Origin: Nocardioides_C sp963700955
GTDB taxonomy: Bacteria > Actinomycetota > Actinomycetes > Propionibacteriales > Nocardioidaceae
Assembly (NCBI GenBank): GCA_963700955.1
Contig: CAVOZH010000009.1
Location: forward strand, 1 to 64,000
Direction: 5' to 3'
Length of the DNA: 64,000 nucleotides
The notes under the pieces are model-generated. The model had not been told where the DNA came from. It saw nothing but the letters and a program-made list of their open reading frames with translations, and ran no database searches. Positions within the stretch are counted from its first letter, which is position 1; each line of letters opens with the position of its first letter. The position numbers were made by a program, and so were the translations under genes. Below, piece by piece: positions 14,818-25,300 of this stretch.

Positions 14818-16938
14818 CTACGCGGAGCCACCCAGGTCGGCAGAAGTGTGTCCGTCCGAGACCAGCTCGAGTACGTCGGGCCCGTACTTGTCGATCTTGG
14901 CCGGACCCACGCCGCTGATCCGCAGCAGGGCTGACGTGTCCGTCGGTCGCACCTCCGCGATCGCCTGCAGGGTGAGATCGGTGAACACGACGTACGCCGG
15001 CACCTTCTCCTCAGAGGCCCGGGCGACCCGCCACGCCCGCAGTCGCTCGAAGAGCTCCTCGTCGTAGGTCGCCGGGCAGTCCTCGCAGCGACCCACCTTG
15101 CGCTCGGCGGTCGTGCCGAGCGGCGCGTTGCAGACCCTGCAGTGCGCCACTCCGCGCTTGGCGCGGGTGCGGGACGCTCGCTCCTCGCTCGCCCTGTCGG
15201 AGCGGCTCTGGGGACGCAGACCCGTCAGGAAGCGCGACGGCTTGCGTGAGGCCCGTCCTCCGGGCGAGCGTGCCAGAGACCAGGAGACCGAGAGCCGGAC
15301 CCGCGCGCGGGTCATGCCCACGTAGAGCAGCCGGCGCTCCTCCTCGACGGCGGCCGGCCCCTCGGCATAGATGATCGGCATCGTGCCCTCGTGCATGCCG
15401 ACGAGGAAGACCGCGTCCCACTCGAGACCCTTGGCTGCGTGGAGGGTCGCCAGGGTCACCCCCTGCGCGACGGGGGCGTGCTGCTCGGCGGCGCGGCGGT
15501 CGAGCTCGTCGACGAACGCCCCGAGCCCAGCCTCCTCGTGGGTGGCGGCGAACTCCTCTGCCTGCGAGACGATCGCCTGGAGGGACTCCCACCGGTCGCG
15601 GACGTTTCCCCGCCCGGTCGGTGCCTTCTCCGTCCACTCCATGCCGGCGAGGACGGCCTTGACGTCGGCGACGACACCGTCACCTGAGCCGCCGCTGCCC
15701 CGGGCGTTGCCGCGCAGCAAGGTGACTGCCTTGCGTACCTCGGGCCGCTCGAAGAAGCGCGCCGCACCGCGGACGACGTAGGGGATGCCCCGGGCTGCCA
15801 GCGCCTCCTCGAACGCCTCCGACTGGGCGTTGATCCGGAACAGCACGGCGACCTCGCGCATCGGCGTGCCCGCTCGCTTGAGCTCCAGGATCTGCGCGGC
15901 GACCGACTCGGCCTCGGCGACCTCATCGGCGTGCTCGGAGAAGGCGACCTCGACACCGGTGTCCTGCTGGGACCGCAGCGAGACCCCGGCCGAGGAGGTC
16001 CCGGCGAGGAGCTGGTTCGCCGCGGTGACGACCTGCGGCGTGGACCGGTAGTTGCGGACGAGCTCGAGGGCGGTCGTGCCGGGATGGCGCCTCGGGAAGT
16101 CCGTCAGGTAGGTGGCGCTCGCACCGGCGAAGGAGTAGATCGTCTGCGCCGGGTCGCCCACGACGCACAGGTCGTTGCGGCCGCCGAGCCACAGGTCGAG
16201 CAGTGCCGCCTGGATCGGGCTGACGTCCTGGAACTCGTCGACCACGAACCAGCGGTACTGCCTACGCACCTCGGCCGCGACGCGTTCGTCCTCGGCGAGG
16301 AGGGCGGCGGCGCAGAGCAGGACGTCCTCCATGTCCATCCGGCCCTGGTCGCGCTTGACCTCCTCGTACGTGGCGAAGACCCGGGCTACCGAGGCGGGGT
16401 CCTGGCCGCTCACGGTGCGTCCGCGTGCCTGAGCCACCCGCGCGTAGTCGTCGGGACGCACGTTGCTGACCTTGGCCCACTCCACCTCGGAGGCGAGGTC
16501 GCGGAGGGTGGCCTGGTCGGTCTCGAGGCGGTTGCGCCGGACGGCGTTCCCGAGGAGGGGCAGCTTGGACTCGGTGAGCACGGGCAGCTCCCCGCCGTAC
16601 ACCCGGGGCCAGAAGTAGCGCGCCTGCCGCAGGGCGGCGGAGTGGAAGGTGCGCGCCTGGACACCGCCGGCGCCGAGGTCTCTCAGACGGGTGCGCATCT
16701 CGCCGGCGGCGCGGGTGGTGAAGGTCACCGCGAGGACCTCGGTGGGGTTGTAGACCCCGGTAGCGACGCCGTACGCGATCCGGTGGGTGATCGCGCGGGT
16801 CTTGCCGGTGCCGGCGCCCGCGAGCACCCTGACCGGGCCGCGAAGGGCGACAGCCACCTCCCGCTGCTCGGGATCGAGGGCTTCGAGCAGGCGGTCGGCC
16901 GAGCCTGCAGGGAACCCACCGGACGAGCCCAGGGCCAT
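14818..16938 (-). CDS. uvrD2: ATP-dependent DNA helicase UvrD2
   Basis: This superfamily 1A 3'-5' helicase of ~706 residues has Walker A GAGTGKT (41-47), DEFQDVSPIQAALLDLW, GDPAQTIYSFAGA, a LVRNYRST motif and LATLHAAKGLEWDAVFLVG. A tetracysteine zinc motif, CRVCNAPLGT and GRCEDCPATY, then a C-terminal HRDC-like domain (ISGVGPAKIDKYG) are the UvrD2 hallmarks. The start is ATG 16938 or the adjacent GTG 16941, with GAGGAG upstream. It is divergent from mycoredoxin and lies upstream of whiB7 on the same strand. It acts in DNA repair and is essential in mycobacteria. Confidence 0.95.
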   Translation of the reverse strand: MALGSSGGFPAGSADRLLEALDPEQREVAVALRGPVRVLAGAGTGKTRAITHRIAYGVATGVYNPTEVLAVTFTTRAAGEMRTRLRDLGAGGVQARTFHSAALRQARYFWPRVYGGELPVLTESKLPLLGNAVRRNRLETDQATLRDLASEVEWAKVSNVRPDDYARVAQARGRTVSGQDPASVARVFATYEEVKRDQGRMDMEDVLLCAAALLAEDERVAAEVRRQYRWFVVDEFQDVSPIQAALLDLWLGGRNDLCVVGDPAQTIYSFAGASATYLTDFPRRHPGTTALELVRNYRSTPQVVTAANQLLAGTSSAGVSLRSQQDTGVEVAFSEHADEVAEAESVAAQILELKRAGTPMREVAVLFRINAQSEAFEEALAARGIPYVVRGAARFFERPEVRKAVTLLRGNARGSGGSGDGVVADVKAVLAGMEWTEKAPTGRGNVRDRWESLQAIVSQAEEFAATHEEAGLGAFVDELDRRAAEQHAPVAQGVTLATLHAAKGLEWDAVFLVGMHEGTMPIIYAEGPAAVEEERRLLYVGMTRARVRLSVSWSLARSPGGRASRKPSRFLTGLRPQSRSDRASEERASRTRAKRGVAHCRVCNAPLGTTAERKVGRCEDCPATYDEELFERLRAWRVARASEEKVPAYVVFTDLTLQAIAEVRPTDTSALLRISGVGPAKIDKYGPDVLELVSDGHTSADLGGSA

Positions 16939-17076
16939 CACGCGGAACAAACTCCTCGGAACATGTGTTGTGCAAGGAAGAGCCGTGCAGTGTCACGGCT
17001 TGCTGTGTGCCCGGGTGGGTACAAGAACCGCCGGTCACGCCAGACCAACCAGGGTAGACGTCGGAAGGGACAGTTC

Positions 17077-17349
17077 ATGCCTGCCAGCTCAGCGGCCATC
17101 TCGGGAGCCGCCGTCACGATGTACTCGACGAAGTGGTGCGGCTACTGCTTCAGGCTGCGTAAGCAGCTCGACCGCGAGGGCATCGAGTACGACGTCGTCG
17201 ACATCGAGCAGGTCCCGGACGCGGCGTTCGTCGTGGAGCAGGTCAACAACGGCAACCAGACCGTGCCGACGATGATCTACCGCGACGGCACCGCCCAGAC
17301 GAACCCGTCGCTCAAGGACGTGAAGGCCAAGCTCGCCGCCCTCAACTGA
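17077..17349 (+). CDS. mrx1: Mycoredoxin (glutaredoxin-like, CGYC)
   Basis: This 90-residue thioredoxin-fold protein has the redox site WCGYC at 20-24, followed by RKQLDREGIEYDVVDI and the cis-Pro loop QTVPTMIY. Mycoredoxin-1 reduces mycothiol-mixed disulfides, so the organism probably makes mycothiol. GGAAGGGA lies before the ATG. The ~13-residue N-terminus before the fold is slightly long, so an internal start is possible. It is divergent from uvrD2 and convergent with nudC, the same order as in mycobacteria. Confidence 0.93.
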   Translation: MPASSAAISGAAVTMYSTKWCGYCFRLRKQLDREGIEYDVVDIEQVPDAAFVVEQVNNGNQTVPTMIYRDGTAQTNPSLKDVKAKLAALN

Positions 17350-17354
17350 TCCGA

Positions 17355-18260
17355 TCACCAGTGCCCCGGGAGCGGCCCGCCGTACCAGGTCTCGACGAGG
17401 GTGCGCGAGATCGAGATCCCTCCGGGTAGCAGGAGCGTGCCCGCCTCCGCCTCGGCGCGCATCTGCTCTCGGGTGAACCAACGCGCTTCGCTGATCTCCT
17501 CCTCGTCCACCTCGATCTCGGTGGTCAAGGCGGTGGCGAAGAAGCCGACCATCAGGCTCGCCGGGAACGGCCAGGGCTGGTTTCCCAGGTAGCTGACCTC
17601 ACCGACCTCCACACCGACCTCCTCGGCCACCTCGCGCCGGACGGCGTCCTCGAGGGACTCCCCGGGGTCCACGAACCCGGCGAGGGTGGAGTAGCGCCCC
17701 TCGGGCCACCGTGGCTGCCGGCCCAGCAGGGCCCGGTCCTCGGCATCGGTGACCAGCATGATCACCGCCGGGTCCGTGCGCGGGAAGTGCTGCCGGCCGC
17801 ACCCGGAGCAGGTGAGCACGTGCCCGGCCGCCGCCACCGTCAGGGGGCTGCCGCACCGCGGGCAGAAACGGTGTGCCCGATGCCACTCGGCGAGCGCCAC
17901 CGCGTGGACGAGCAGGCTCGCCTCCGCCTGGGACAGGCTGGGCCCCGCGAGTCGCAGGTCGGCCCAGCTGTCGTCGAGAGGCGCGTCCAGCAGCACCGCG
18001 AAGTGCGCAACCCCGCCCTGCTCGCCCAGGAAGAGCCGCTGCCCGTCCGGCGCGTCACGGGGTGTCGTCCAGGCCGGCGACGTGCCGCCCCTCGACATCG
18101 GGAACCTTCCCTTCGCGATCGGAAGCACCCGTGTCGCAGGGTCGGCCCACGTCTCGGCGAGCCACGCGTCGTCCGTGCGCCGCCGGCCGACCCGGTCGTG
18201 GGCGCGCACGGAGAGCGCGATCTGGGGGGCGGATGAGCCGTCGTTGTCCTGAGACGTCAC
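17355..18260 (-). CDS. nudC: NAD(+)/NADH pyrophosphatase NudC
   Basis: This 301-residue protein has an N-terminal domain, then a four-cysteine zinc ribbon (FCPRCGSPL and LTCSGCGRQHFPR). A Nudix box follows (GFVDPGESLEDAVRREVAEE), and then the NADH-pyrophosphatase signature NQPWPFPASLM. It hydrolyses NAD(H) to NMN(H) and AMP and can decap NAD-capped RNA. The start is GTG at 18260. Convergent with mycoredoxin (5 bp between stops) and divergent from the nucleoside phosphorylase gene. Confidence 0.96.
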   Translation of the reverse strand: MTSQDNDGSSAPQIALSVRAHDRVGRRRTDDAWLAETWADPATRVLPIAKGRFPMSRGGTSPAWTTPRDAPDGQRLFLGEQGGVAHFAVLLDAPLDDSWADLRLAGPSLSQAEASLLVHAVALAEWHRAHRFCPRCGSPLTVAAAGHVLTCSGCGRQHFPRTDPAVIMLVTDAEDRALLGRQPRWPEGRYSTLAGFVDPGESLEDAVRREVAEEVGVEVGEVSYLGNQPWPFPASLMVGFFATALTTEIEVDEEEISEARWFTREQMRAEAEAGTLLLPGGISISRTLVETWYGGPLPGHW

Positions 18261-18320
18261 GACTGCGACTCTATGCCGCGCCCGACTGGACTGGACCGGC
18301 GGCGCCTAGGATCCGACACC

Positions 18321-19040
18321 ATGAGCACCCACATCTCGGCAGCGCCCGGCCAAGTGGCCCCCCACGTCCTGATGCCCGGCGACCCGCTACGCGCGCGTTG
18401 GATCGCAGAGACGTTCCTCGAGGATGCCGAGTGCTACTCACAGGTGCGGGGCATGCTCGGCTACACCGGGACCTTCCGGGGTCAGCGCGTCTCGGTGCAG
18501 GGCTCGGGCATGGGGCTACCCTCCCTGTCGATCTACGCACACGAGCTGTTCGCGGAGTACGAGGTCCAGACGATCATCCGGGTCGGCTCCTGCGGTGCCC
18601 TCAGCCGGGAGCTGCGGCTGCGCGACATCGTGCTGGCGTCGGGGGCCTGCACCGACTCGTCGATGAACCGGATCCGGTTCGAGGGGCTCGACTACGCACC
18701 CGTCGCGGACTTCGGTCTGCTGCGGGCGGCCTACGACGCAGCCGCGGCGAAGGACCTGCCCGTGCGCACGAAGGTCGGCCTGATCCTCTCCAGCGACTCC
18801 TTCTACAGCGCACGCCCGGAGCTCACCAGCCGCATGGCGGACTACGGCGTGCTGGCCGTCGAGATGGAGGCGAGCGCGTTGTACACACTGGCCGCCATGT
18901 TCGGCCGCCGTGCTCTCACCGCATGCACCGTCTCCGACCACATCCTCACCGGCGAGGAGACGACCTCGATCGAGCGCGAGCAGACCTTCGGGCACATGGT
19001 CGAGATCGCCCTGGAGGCCATGCTCGCACCCCCTCTGTGA
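18321..19040 (+). CDS. deoD: Purine-nucleoside phosphorylase, DeoD type
   Basis: This 239-residue hexameric-type phosphorylase begins with the family pattern VLMPGDPLRARWIAETFLED. It also has GMGLPSLSIYAHELF, RVGSCGALSRELRLRDIVLA, VLAVEMEASALYTLA and the SDHILTGEETTSIEREQTF block. It cleaves purine (deoxy)nucleosides with phosphate for salvage. The ATG at 18321 has a weak GGA upstream. Divergent from nudC across ~60 bp; convergent with adnB. Confidence 0.95.
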   Translation: MSTHISAAPGQVAPHVLMPGDPLRARWIAETFLEDAECYSQVRGMLGYTGTFRGQRVSVQGSGMGLPSLSIYAHELFAEYEVQTIIRVGSCGALSRELRLRDIVLASGACTDSSMNRIRFEGLDYAPVADFGLLRAAYDAAAAKDLPVRTKVGLILSSDSFYSARPELTSRMADYGVLAVEMEASALYTLAAMFGRRALTACTVSDHILTGEETTSIEREQTFGHMVEIALEAMLAPPL

Positions 19041-19058
19041 ACCCTCACCCCAGCGGCG

Positions 19059-22000
19059 TCAGGACTCCCCGGCGATGACCGCCTCGAGCTCCTCGCGTCC
19101 TGGCAGGTCGACGTGCTCGACCAGCGCGCCGGTGCGCACGTAGTAGAACGCTGCCTCGACCTGCTCCACCGGCACTCCCATGAGCTCGGCCCACGCGAGC
19201 CGGTAGATGGCGAGCTGAAGCGGGTCGGCGGTCTGCTGCTGGTTGGTCTTCCAGTCCACGACGAGGAACCCGGTCGGTGTCTCGTAGACCGCGTCGATCC
19301 GGCCCCGGACCACCTGTCCCGCGAGCACGAGTGCGAACGGCGGCTCCACCGCGAACGGCACTCGGTCGCCGAACTGCCCGCTGGTGAACTGGTCCACGAG
19401 CTCCTTCAGCTCGCGCTCGTCCTCGATCCCCTCGTCGGCGCGTCCTGGGACCTCGTCGAGGCCGACGAGCTGCTGCTGGCCGAACCGTGCCTCCACCCAG
19501 GCGTGGAACCGGGTGCCGAACCGAGCGGCCGGAGACGGCCGGCGTGGCATCGGCCGCGCCAGGTCCGCGGCGAGCGCCTCCGGGTCGTCGCGCAGCCGCG
19601 CCAGGGACGTCGCCGACAGGCTGGAGGGCAGGGGCACCTCCAGCACGTCGGAGCGGCCTGCCCTGGCCTCCTCGAGCAGCCGCTCGAGCTCGTCGTCCCA
19701 CTCGGCCGCCCGGGCTGCCTCGGCCGGGGTGAGGTCTGCGCCGGCCACCCCAGTAGCGGCGCGGTCGGCATCAGCCGTCTCCGCGACGGCCAGATCCGCG
19801 ATCGCAGCGCGGACCAACGCCGCCGCCTCGGCCCGGCGGGAGACCTCGGCAGTGTGCGCCTCGACCGGCCAGGGCCGGCTGTCCACCTGCGCCCGGAGCG
19901 GGTTCGGCTCGCCCTTCTCCGGCTTGTCCAGCCATGGCTCGAAGGACTCGCCCCAGGCGGCGAGCTTCTCCCGGACGACCTGCTGGTACGTCGAAGGACC
20001 CAACGGCTTCTGCCGCGTCGATGTCCAGCAGTAGGACGACACGGCCAGCAGGTGACGGGCGCGGGTGAAGGCGACGTAGCCCAGGCGCAGCTCCTCCTCG
20101 AGCTCGTGGGCCTTGCACAGGCCCGCGAACTCCTTGAGCTCGTCGCAGGAGTAGCCCCTCAGCACCGGCAGGTCACGGGCATCGCCCCGTAGTGGGTACG
20201 GCAGCACACCAGGGCCGGCGGTCCACTTGGTGCGGGTGCGGGAGGTCGGGAACTTCTCGTCCGCGACTCCCACGAGGAAGACGGCGTCCCACTCGAGGCC
20301 CTTCGCCCGGTGCACGGTGAGGAGCTTGACGGAGTCGGCCTCGGTCGGGGTAGCGACGTCGAGGCCCGCGCCGTACTCGTCCTCGGCCTGCAGGTAGGCC
20401 AGGAGCGCAGGCAGCGTGACGTCGCCGTCGATCGCCTGGAAGTCCGACACCGCCTTGACGAACAGGTCGAGGTTGTCGCGTCGGGCGTGCGCGGCAGGGC
20501 TGACCGAGGAGGCCAGCTCTACGTCGATGCCGGTGGTGTCGATGATCCGACGCACCAGGTCCAGCAGGGGCTCACCGGCGTAGGCCCGAAGGTCTCGCAG
20601 CTCCTTGGACAGCAGCTCGAAGCGCTCGAGTGCCTCGGTGGAGTACGCCTGGTCGCCCGGGTCGTCCAAGGCGTCGCTGAGTGAGACCACCTCCGTGGGG
20701 TCGGCGCCCTGGACAGCCTCCGCCAGCTCCTCGTCGACACTGCGCAGGGTGTCGCGCGACGTCGGCCCGGCGGCGCCCGCGAGCCGGCGAGCCCGGCGGC
20801 CGAGCAGCGCGAGGTCGCGGGCTCCGACCGCCCAGCGCGGGCCGGTCAGCAGGGTGAGGAGCTCGGCGTTGGCGGTGAGGTCGTGAAGCAGGGTCAGCGT
20901 CGCCACCACCTCCGCGACCTCGGGCAGCCGGAGCAGTCCCTGGAGACCCACGATCTCCACCGGGATCTCCGCCTCGGTCAGGGCGTCGAACACGTCAGCG
21001 GCGTGGGCGTTGTCGCGGGTGAGGACACCGATCTCCGACCACGCGGCGGGCTCGGCCATCTCGGCATGGGCCTGCTTGACCTGGTCGGTGAGCCAGGCCA
21101 GCTCCTCGCCGTAGGTCTCCAGGACGGCGCTGCGGACGGTCCCCGGAGCAGCGGCCGGCTTCGCCTCGAGCGGAAGCACCTGGGGCATGCGGGAGTACAG
21201 CGGGGCGGCGAGCTCGTTGGCGAGCTCGAGGATCCGCGCGTCGGAGCGTCGGTTGACCGTCAACGAGAAGGTGTCGACCTCGACGGAGCCGTCGGCTGTG
21301 GGGAAGTCGCGGCCGAACCCGAGGATGTTCGAGACGGAGGCTCCGCGCCAGCCGTAGATGGCCTGGTTCGGGTCGCCCACCGCGGTCACGGCGTGCCCAC
21401 GCCCCGCAGCGGGCGAGTCCCCCGAGAAGAGCCGGCTGAGCATCGTGGCCTGGGCGACCGAGGTGTCCTGGTACTCGTCGAGCAGCACGATGCGGTACTT
21501 GGCCCGCTCGGCCTCTCCGACCTCGGGCTGCTCGACAGCGAGCCGGGCGCCGAGCGCGATCTGGTCCGAGAAGTCCATCAGGCCCAGATGCGCCTTCAGA
21601 CGGCGATAGGCCCCGACCAGGCCGAGCAGCTCCTCGCGCCGGTCGAAGGCGCTGAGCACCTTGTCGACCTCGCCGATCTTCGTCTTGAGCGACTCGGCGG
21701 CCTTGGCGGCCTCGACATGGGGCCGTTGTTGCGCGTGGAAGGCACGGACGTCGTCGGGGGCGAGCAGGTGCTCGGCCATCGCCCCGTCGAGGGCGAGGAC
21801 GTAGTTGATGACGGTCGGCGGGTGGTCGCTGAGCAGCTCCACGCGGCCGTCGTACCTCGCGATCGCGCGGGCAGCGAGCTGGTAGCGCGACGCGTCGGCG
21901 ATGACCCGCGTGTCGGGCTCGTGACCGATGCGCAGGCCGTGCTCGGTGAGCAGCGCGGCGGCGTAGGCGTTGTACGTCGCCACCGTCGGCTCCTCGGGCT

Positions 22001-22361
22001 CGTCGCCCGCGTCGTCGTCGCGCTCGTCGGAGACGACCCGCTGCCGCAGGCCCGGGGCGGGGAGGATGCCGGCCGCCCGCAGACCCGAGCGGATCCTGCT
22101 GGCGAGCTCGTTGGCCGCCTTCGTCGTGAAGGTCAGCCCGAGGATCTCCTCGGGGCGCACCTGACCTGTGGCGACGAGCCACACCACGCGGGCTGCCATC
22201 ACGGTGGTCTTGCCCGACCCTGCGCCGGCGATGACGACGTGCGGCTCGAGCGGCGCGGTGACCACGGCGAACTGCTGGTCGCTGAAGGTGAAGTCCTCCT
22301 GCATGAGCACCCGCAGCTGCTCGGGGGTCTCCACCGTCCGCGGCTCGAACAGGCGGCTCAT
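19059..22361 (-). CDS. adnB: AdnB-type helicase-nuclease subunit
   Basis: This 1100-residue UvrD-like protein has Walker A GAGSGKT (46-52), FTTKAANELASRI, LLDEYQDTSVAQATML, GDPNQAIYGWRGASV and LTVHRAKGLEWDAVFLVG. A RecB-family nuclease domain at the C-terminus carries GRIDAVYETPTGFLVVDWKT and QLAIYRLAW. AdnA-AdnB resects double-strand breaks in actinobacteria that lack RecBCD/AddAB. Its ATG overlaps the stop of adnA by 4 bp (ATGA), so the subunits are translationally coupled. Assignment to AdnB rather than AdnA follows gene order and the mycobacterial arrangement. Confidence 0.92.
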   Translation of the reverse strand: MSRLFEPRTVETPEQLRVLMQEDFTFSDQQFAVVTAPLEPHVVIAGAGSGKTTVMAARVVWLVATGQVRPEEILGLTFTTKAANELASRIRSGLRAAGILPAPGLRQRVVSDERDDDAGDEPEEPTVATYNAYAAALLTEHGLRIGHEPDTRVIADASRYQLAARAIARYDGRVELLSDHPPTVINYVLALDGAMAEHLLAPDDVRAFHAQQRPHVEAAKAAESLKTKIGEVDKVLSAFDRREELLGLVGAYRRLKAHLGLMDFSDQIALGARLAVEQPEVGEAERAKYRIVLLDEYQDTSVAQATMLSRLFSGDSPAAGRGHAVTAVGDPNQAIYGWRGASVSNILGFGRDFPTADGSVEVDTFSLTVNRRSDARILELANELAAPLYSRMPQVLPLEAKPAAAPGTVRSAVLETYGEELAWLTDQVKQAHAEMAEPAAWSEIGVLTRDNAHAADVFDALTEAEIPVEIVGLQGLLRLPEVAEVVATLTLLHDLTANAELLTLLTGPRWAVGARDLALLGRRARRLAGAAGPTSRDTLRSVDEELAEAVQGADPTEVVSLSDALDDPGDQAYSTEALERFELLSKELRDLRAYAGEPLLDLVRRIIDTTGIDVELASSVSPAAHARRDNLDLFVKAVSDFQAIDGDVTLPALLAYLQAEDEYGAGLDVATPTEADSVKLLTVHRAKGLEWDAVFLVGVADEKFPTSRTRTKWTAGPGVLPYPLRGDARDLPVLRGYSCDELKEFAGLCKAHELEEELRLGYVAFTRARHLLAVSSYCWTSTRQKPLGPSTYQQVVREKLAAWGESFEPWLDKPEKGEPNPLRAQVDSRPWPVEAHTAEVSRRAEAAALVRAAIADLAVAETADADRAATGVAGADLTPAEAARAAEWDDELERLLEEARAGRSDVLEVPLPSSLSATSLARLRDDPEALAADLARPMPRRPSPAARFGTRFHAWVEARFGQQQLVGLDEVPGRADEGIEDERELKELVDQFTSGQFGDRVPFAVEPPFALVLAGQVVRGRIDAVYETPTGFLVVDWKTNQQQTADPLQLAIYRLAWAELMGVPVEQVEAAFYYVRTGALVEHVDLPGREELEAVIAGES

Positions 22362-25300
22362 GAGAGCACCGTCCCGGCGCCCTTGACCGGGCAGATCGCA
22401 TGGAACGAGCAGTGGTCACAGTGACTCCCGGCCCGGGCCGGGAACTCCTCGCCGCGCACCACGCGCACCGCCTCCATCAGCTGTTTCTCGACGGGTAGGT
22501 GACCGTCGGCGTCGGGCTCCTGCGGCGCCTGCTGCTGCACCTTGGCGCCGCCCTTGACCTCACGGCGCAGCTGGATCAGCTCGGCGCCTCCTGCGCGCAC
22601 AGGTCCACCCGTGGACTCCGGGTGACCGGCCAGCAGCTCGTCGACGGCGCCGTGGTCGACGGCGTACTGGTAGAGCCCGAGCTGCGCGTTGGTCGGCAGG
22701 TCCTTGTCAGGCGGTGGGTACTTCGAGGTCTTGAGGTCGATCACCACGACCCGGCCGTCCTCGTCGAGCTCGAGACGGTCGGCGTACCCGTTCAGGCGCA
22801 CCTGCGAGCCGTCGGGCAGGGTCACCTCCGCGCTCAGGTGCTGCTCGGTGGCGACAACCGTGCGCGCACCGGGTCGGGAGTGCCAGGCGACGAACCGGGC
22901 GAGTGCGGCCCGCACCTCCTCCCGCTCACGTGAGCGCGACCAAGGCGTCCGGAAGCTGATCTGGCTCCAGACGCGGTCGACGTAGGACATCAGGTCGTCT
23001 GTGTCGGCCAGCTCGCCCTTGCCCATGCGGTCGGCGAGGGCGTGCACGACCAGCCCGAAGCCCTGCGCGGCGGTCGACGGGCTCACTCCCCCGGCCTCTC
23101 GCTCGAGGAACCACTTGGCCGGACAGGCCAGGATCGACTCGAGAGCGCTCGCGGAGAGGAGCACGGGCTCGTCGGCGCTGCGGATGGGCTCCGTGGCGAG
23201 ACTGCGACCGCGGGTGCCCCACCACTGGGCGGGATCGGCCAGCGGCACCAGCGGCCGACCGTTCGCGGTGGCCGCCGCGAGTCGGGCCAGTCGGCTCGCG
23301 GCCGCGCGACGCAGGGCGGCCGACAGCTCGGGGTCGGACGCGGTGCGCCGAAGCTCGGCCACCAGGCCGGCGAGGGACAACGGACGAGACGGCCTTCCCC
23401 GGACGCTCAGCGGCTCGACCGTGAGCTCGTCGAGGAAGCGGGAGGGCTGGTCGCCGTCCTCCTCAGGCGATTGCACCGCCGTGACCAGGAGCCGCTCGCT
23501 CGCACGGGTGCACGCGACGTAGAAGAGCCGCCGCTCCTCCGCGAGCAGCGTCGCCCTGGTGGTGGGCGGCAGCATCGCGTCGGTGCCGATCCGGTCGGCC
23601 TGCAACAGCGTGCTACGCCTGCGGAGGTCCGGCCACCCACCCTCCTGGACCTGCGCGACCACCACGAACCGCCACTCGAGCCCCTTCGAGCGGTGCGCGG
23701 TGAGCAGGCGCACGGCGTCGCCGCGGACTCCCTGCTCGGCAAGGGTGTCGGCAGGGATCTGCTGGGCGGTCAGCGTGGCGAGGAAGTTCACGACACTGGT
23801 GTGGCCGCGCTGCTCCTCGGTGCGAGCGGCGACGTCGAACAGGGCGCAGATCGCGTCGAGGTCACGGTGGGCCATCCGCGCGGCACCCCCGCCCTCGTCG
23901 ACCATTGCTCTCAGCCGGACCGGCCAGCGCGTGCCACTCCACAGGGTCCAGAGCACCTCCTCGGCGGTGGCACCGTCGTCGAGCTCTGCCCGGGCCTGTC
24001 GGAGCAGCCCGGCGTACTTGGCCACCTTGGCCGCGGGCCACCCCGGAACCCCGGCAAGCACCTCGGGACGCAGCAGCGCCTCACGGAGCAGCTCAGGCGA
24101 CGGCCGAGAACCACGGTCGTCCGCCGCGGCGGACGCCTTCTCGCGGGTCCGGAGAACGCGCGCGAGCGCCCGTACCTCGGTGGCGTCGAGGCCCGCGAGC
24201 GGCGAGGCGAGCAGGCCGTCGACCCGGTCGGTGCCGATGTAGTCGGGATCGTGGTAGTCGGTGTTGTGGAGGTTGACCACCACGCGCAAGGCGTCGAGGA
24301 GCACCCCGACCGCGGGCTCGCGGACGAGTGGCGTGTCGTCACTGGCCACCTCCACCGGGACACCCGCCGCCGAGAGGCTGCGACGCAACGACGGGAGCGA
24401 GCTGCGCCCGGACCGGACGAGCACCGCCATCTGCGACCACGGGATCCCGTCCTCCAGATGGGCACGGCGAAGCAGGTCGGCCACGTGCTCGGTCTCGGCC
24501 CGCTGGGTGTCGAAGGTGCGGACCTCGACGCGGCCCGGCCCGAACGGGGTCTCGCTCGGCTCAGGGTTGCGGAAGGCCTGGAACAGCTCGCCGTCGATCG
24601 CCCCCCTGGTGGGGATCGCGCCGGCCACCGAGCGGGACGCCTCGAGCAGGACCGGCCCGAACCGCCGGGTCACCCGGAGCGCCACCGTCGTGGCACGACG
24701 GCCCTCACGCGTGCGGAACTGCTCCGGAAAGTCGAGGATGCCGCGGACCTCCGCTCCCCGGAAGGCGTAGATCGACTGGTCGGGGTCGCCGACCACGACC
24801 AGGTTCCGGCCGTCGCCGGCAAGGGCCCGGAGCAGTCGGACCTGGGCCGGGTCGGTGTCCTGGTACTCGTCGACGAAGACCCAGGAGTACTGACGGCGAA
24901 GCCGCTCGCGGACCTCCGGCGACTCGGCGAACGCGACCGCACGGGTGACGAGCTCGGGGTAGTCGACCGCGCTCTGGCTGTCGAGGACGTCGAGGTACTG
25001 CCCCATGAACCAGCCGGCCGCCATCCACGCGGGCTGGTCCTCTGCCTTGCCGAGGGTGACGAGGTCTTCGGGCTCGAGCCCCTTCTCGCGGGCCCGGGCG
25101 AGGACGGTCTGCACCTCACGGGCGAAACCACGGGTTCCCACGGCCCGCTGCAGCCCGGGTGGCCAGCGCACCGACTCGGGCTCGTTGGTCAGCAGGCGCT
25201 GGAGCTCGACGTCCTGCTCCGGGGCGCTGAGGAGTCGGAGCGGCTCGTCGTAGAGCCCCTTGGGACCGTAGGCGCGCACCAGTCCATAGGCGAAGGAGTG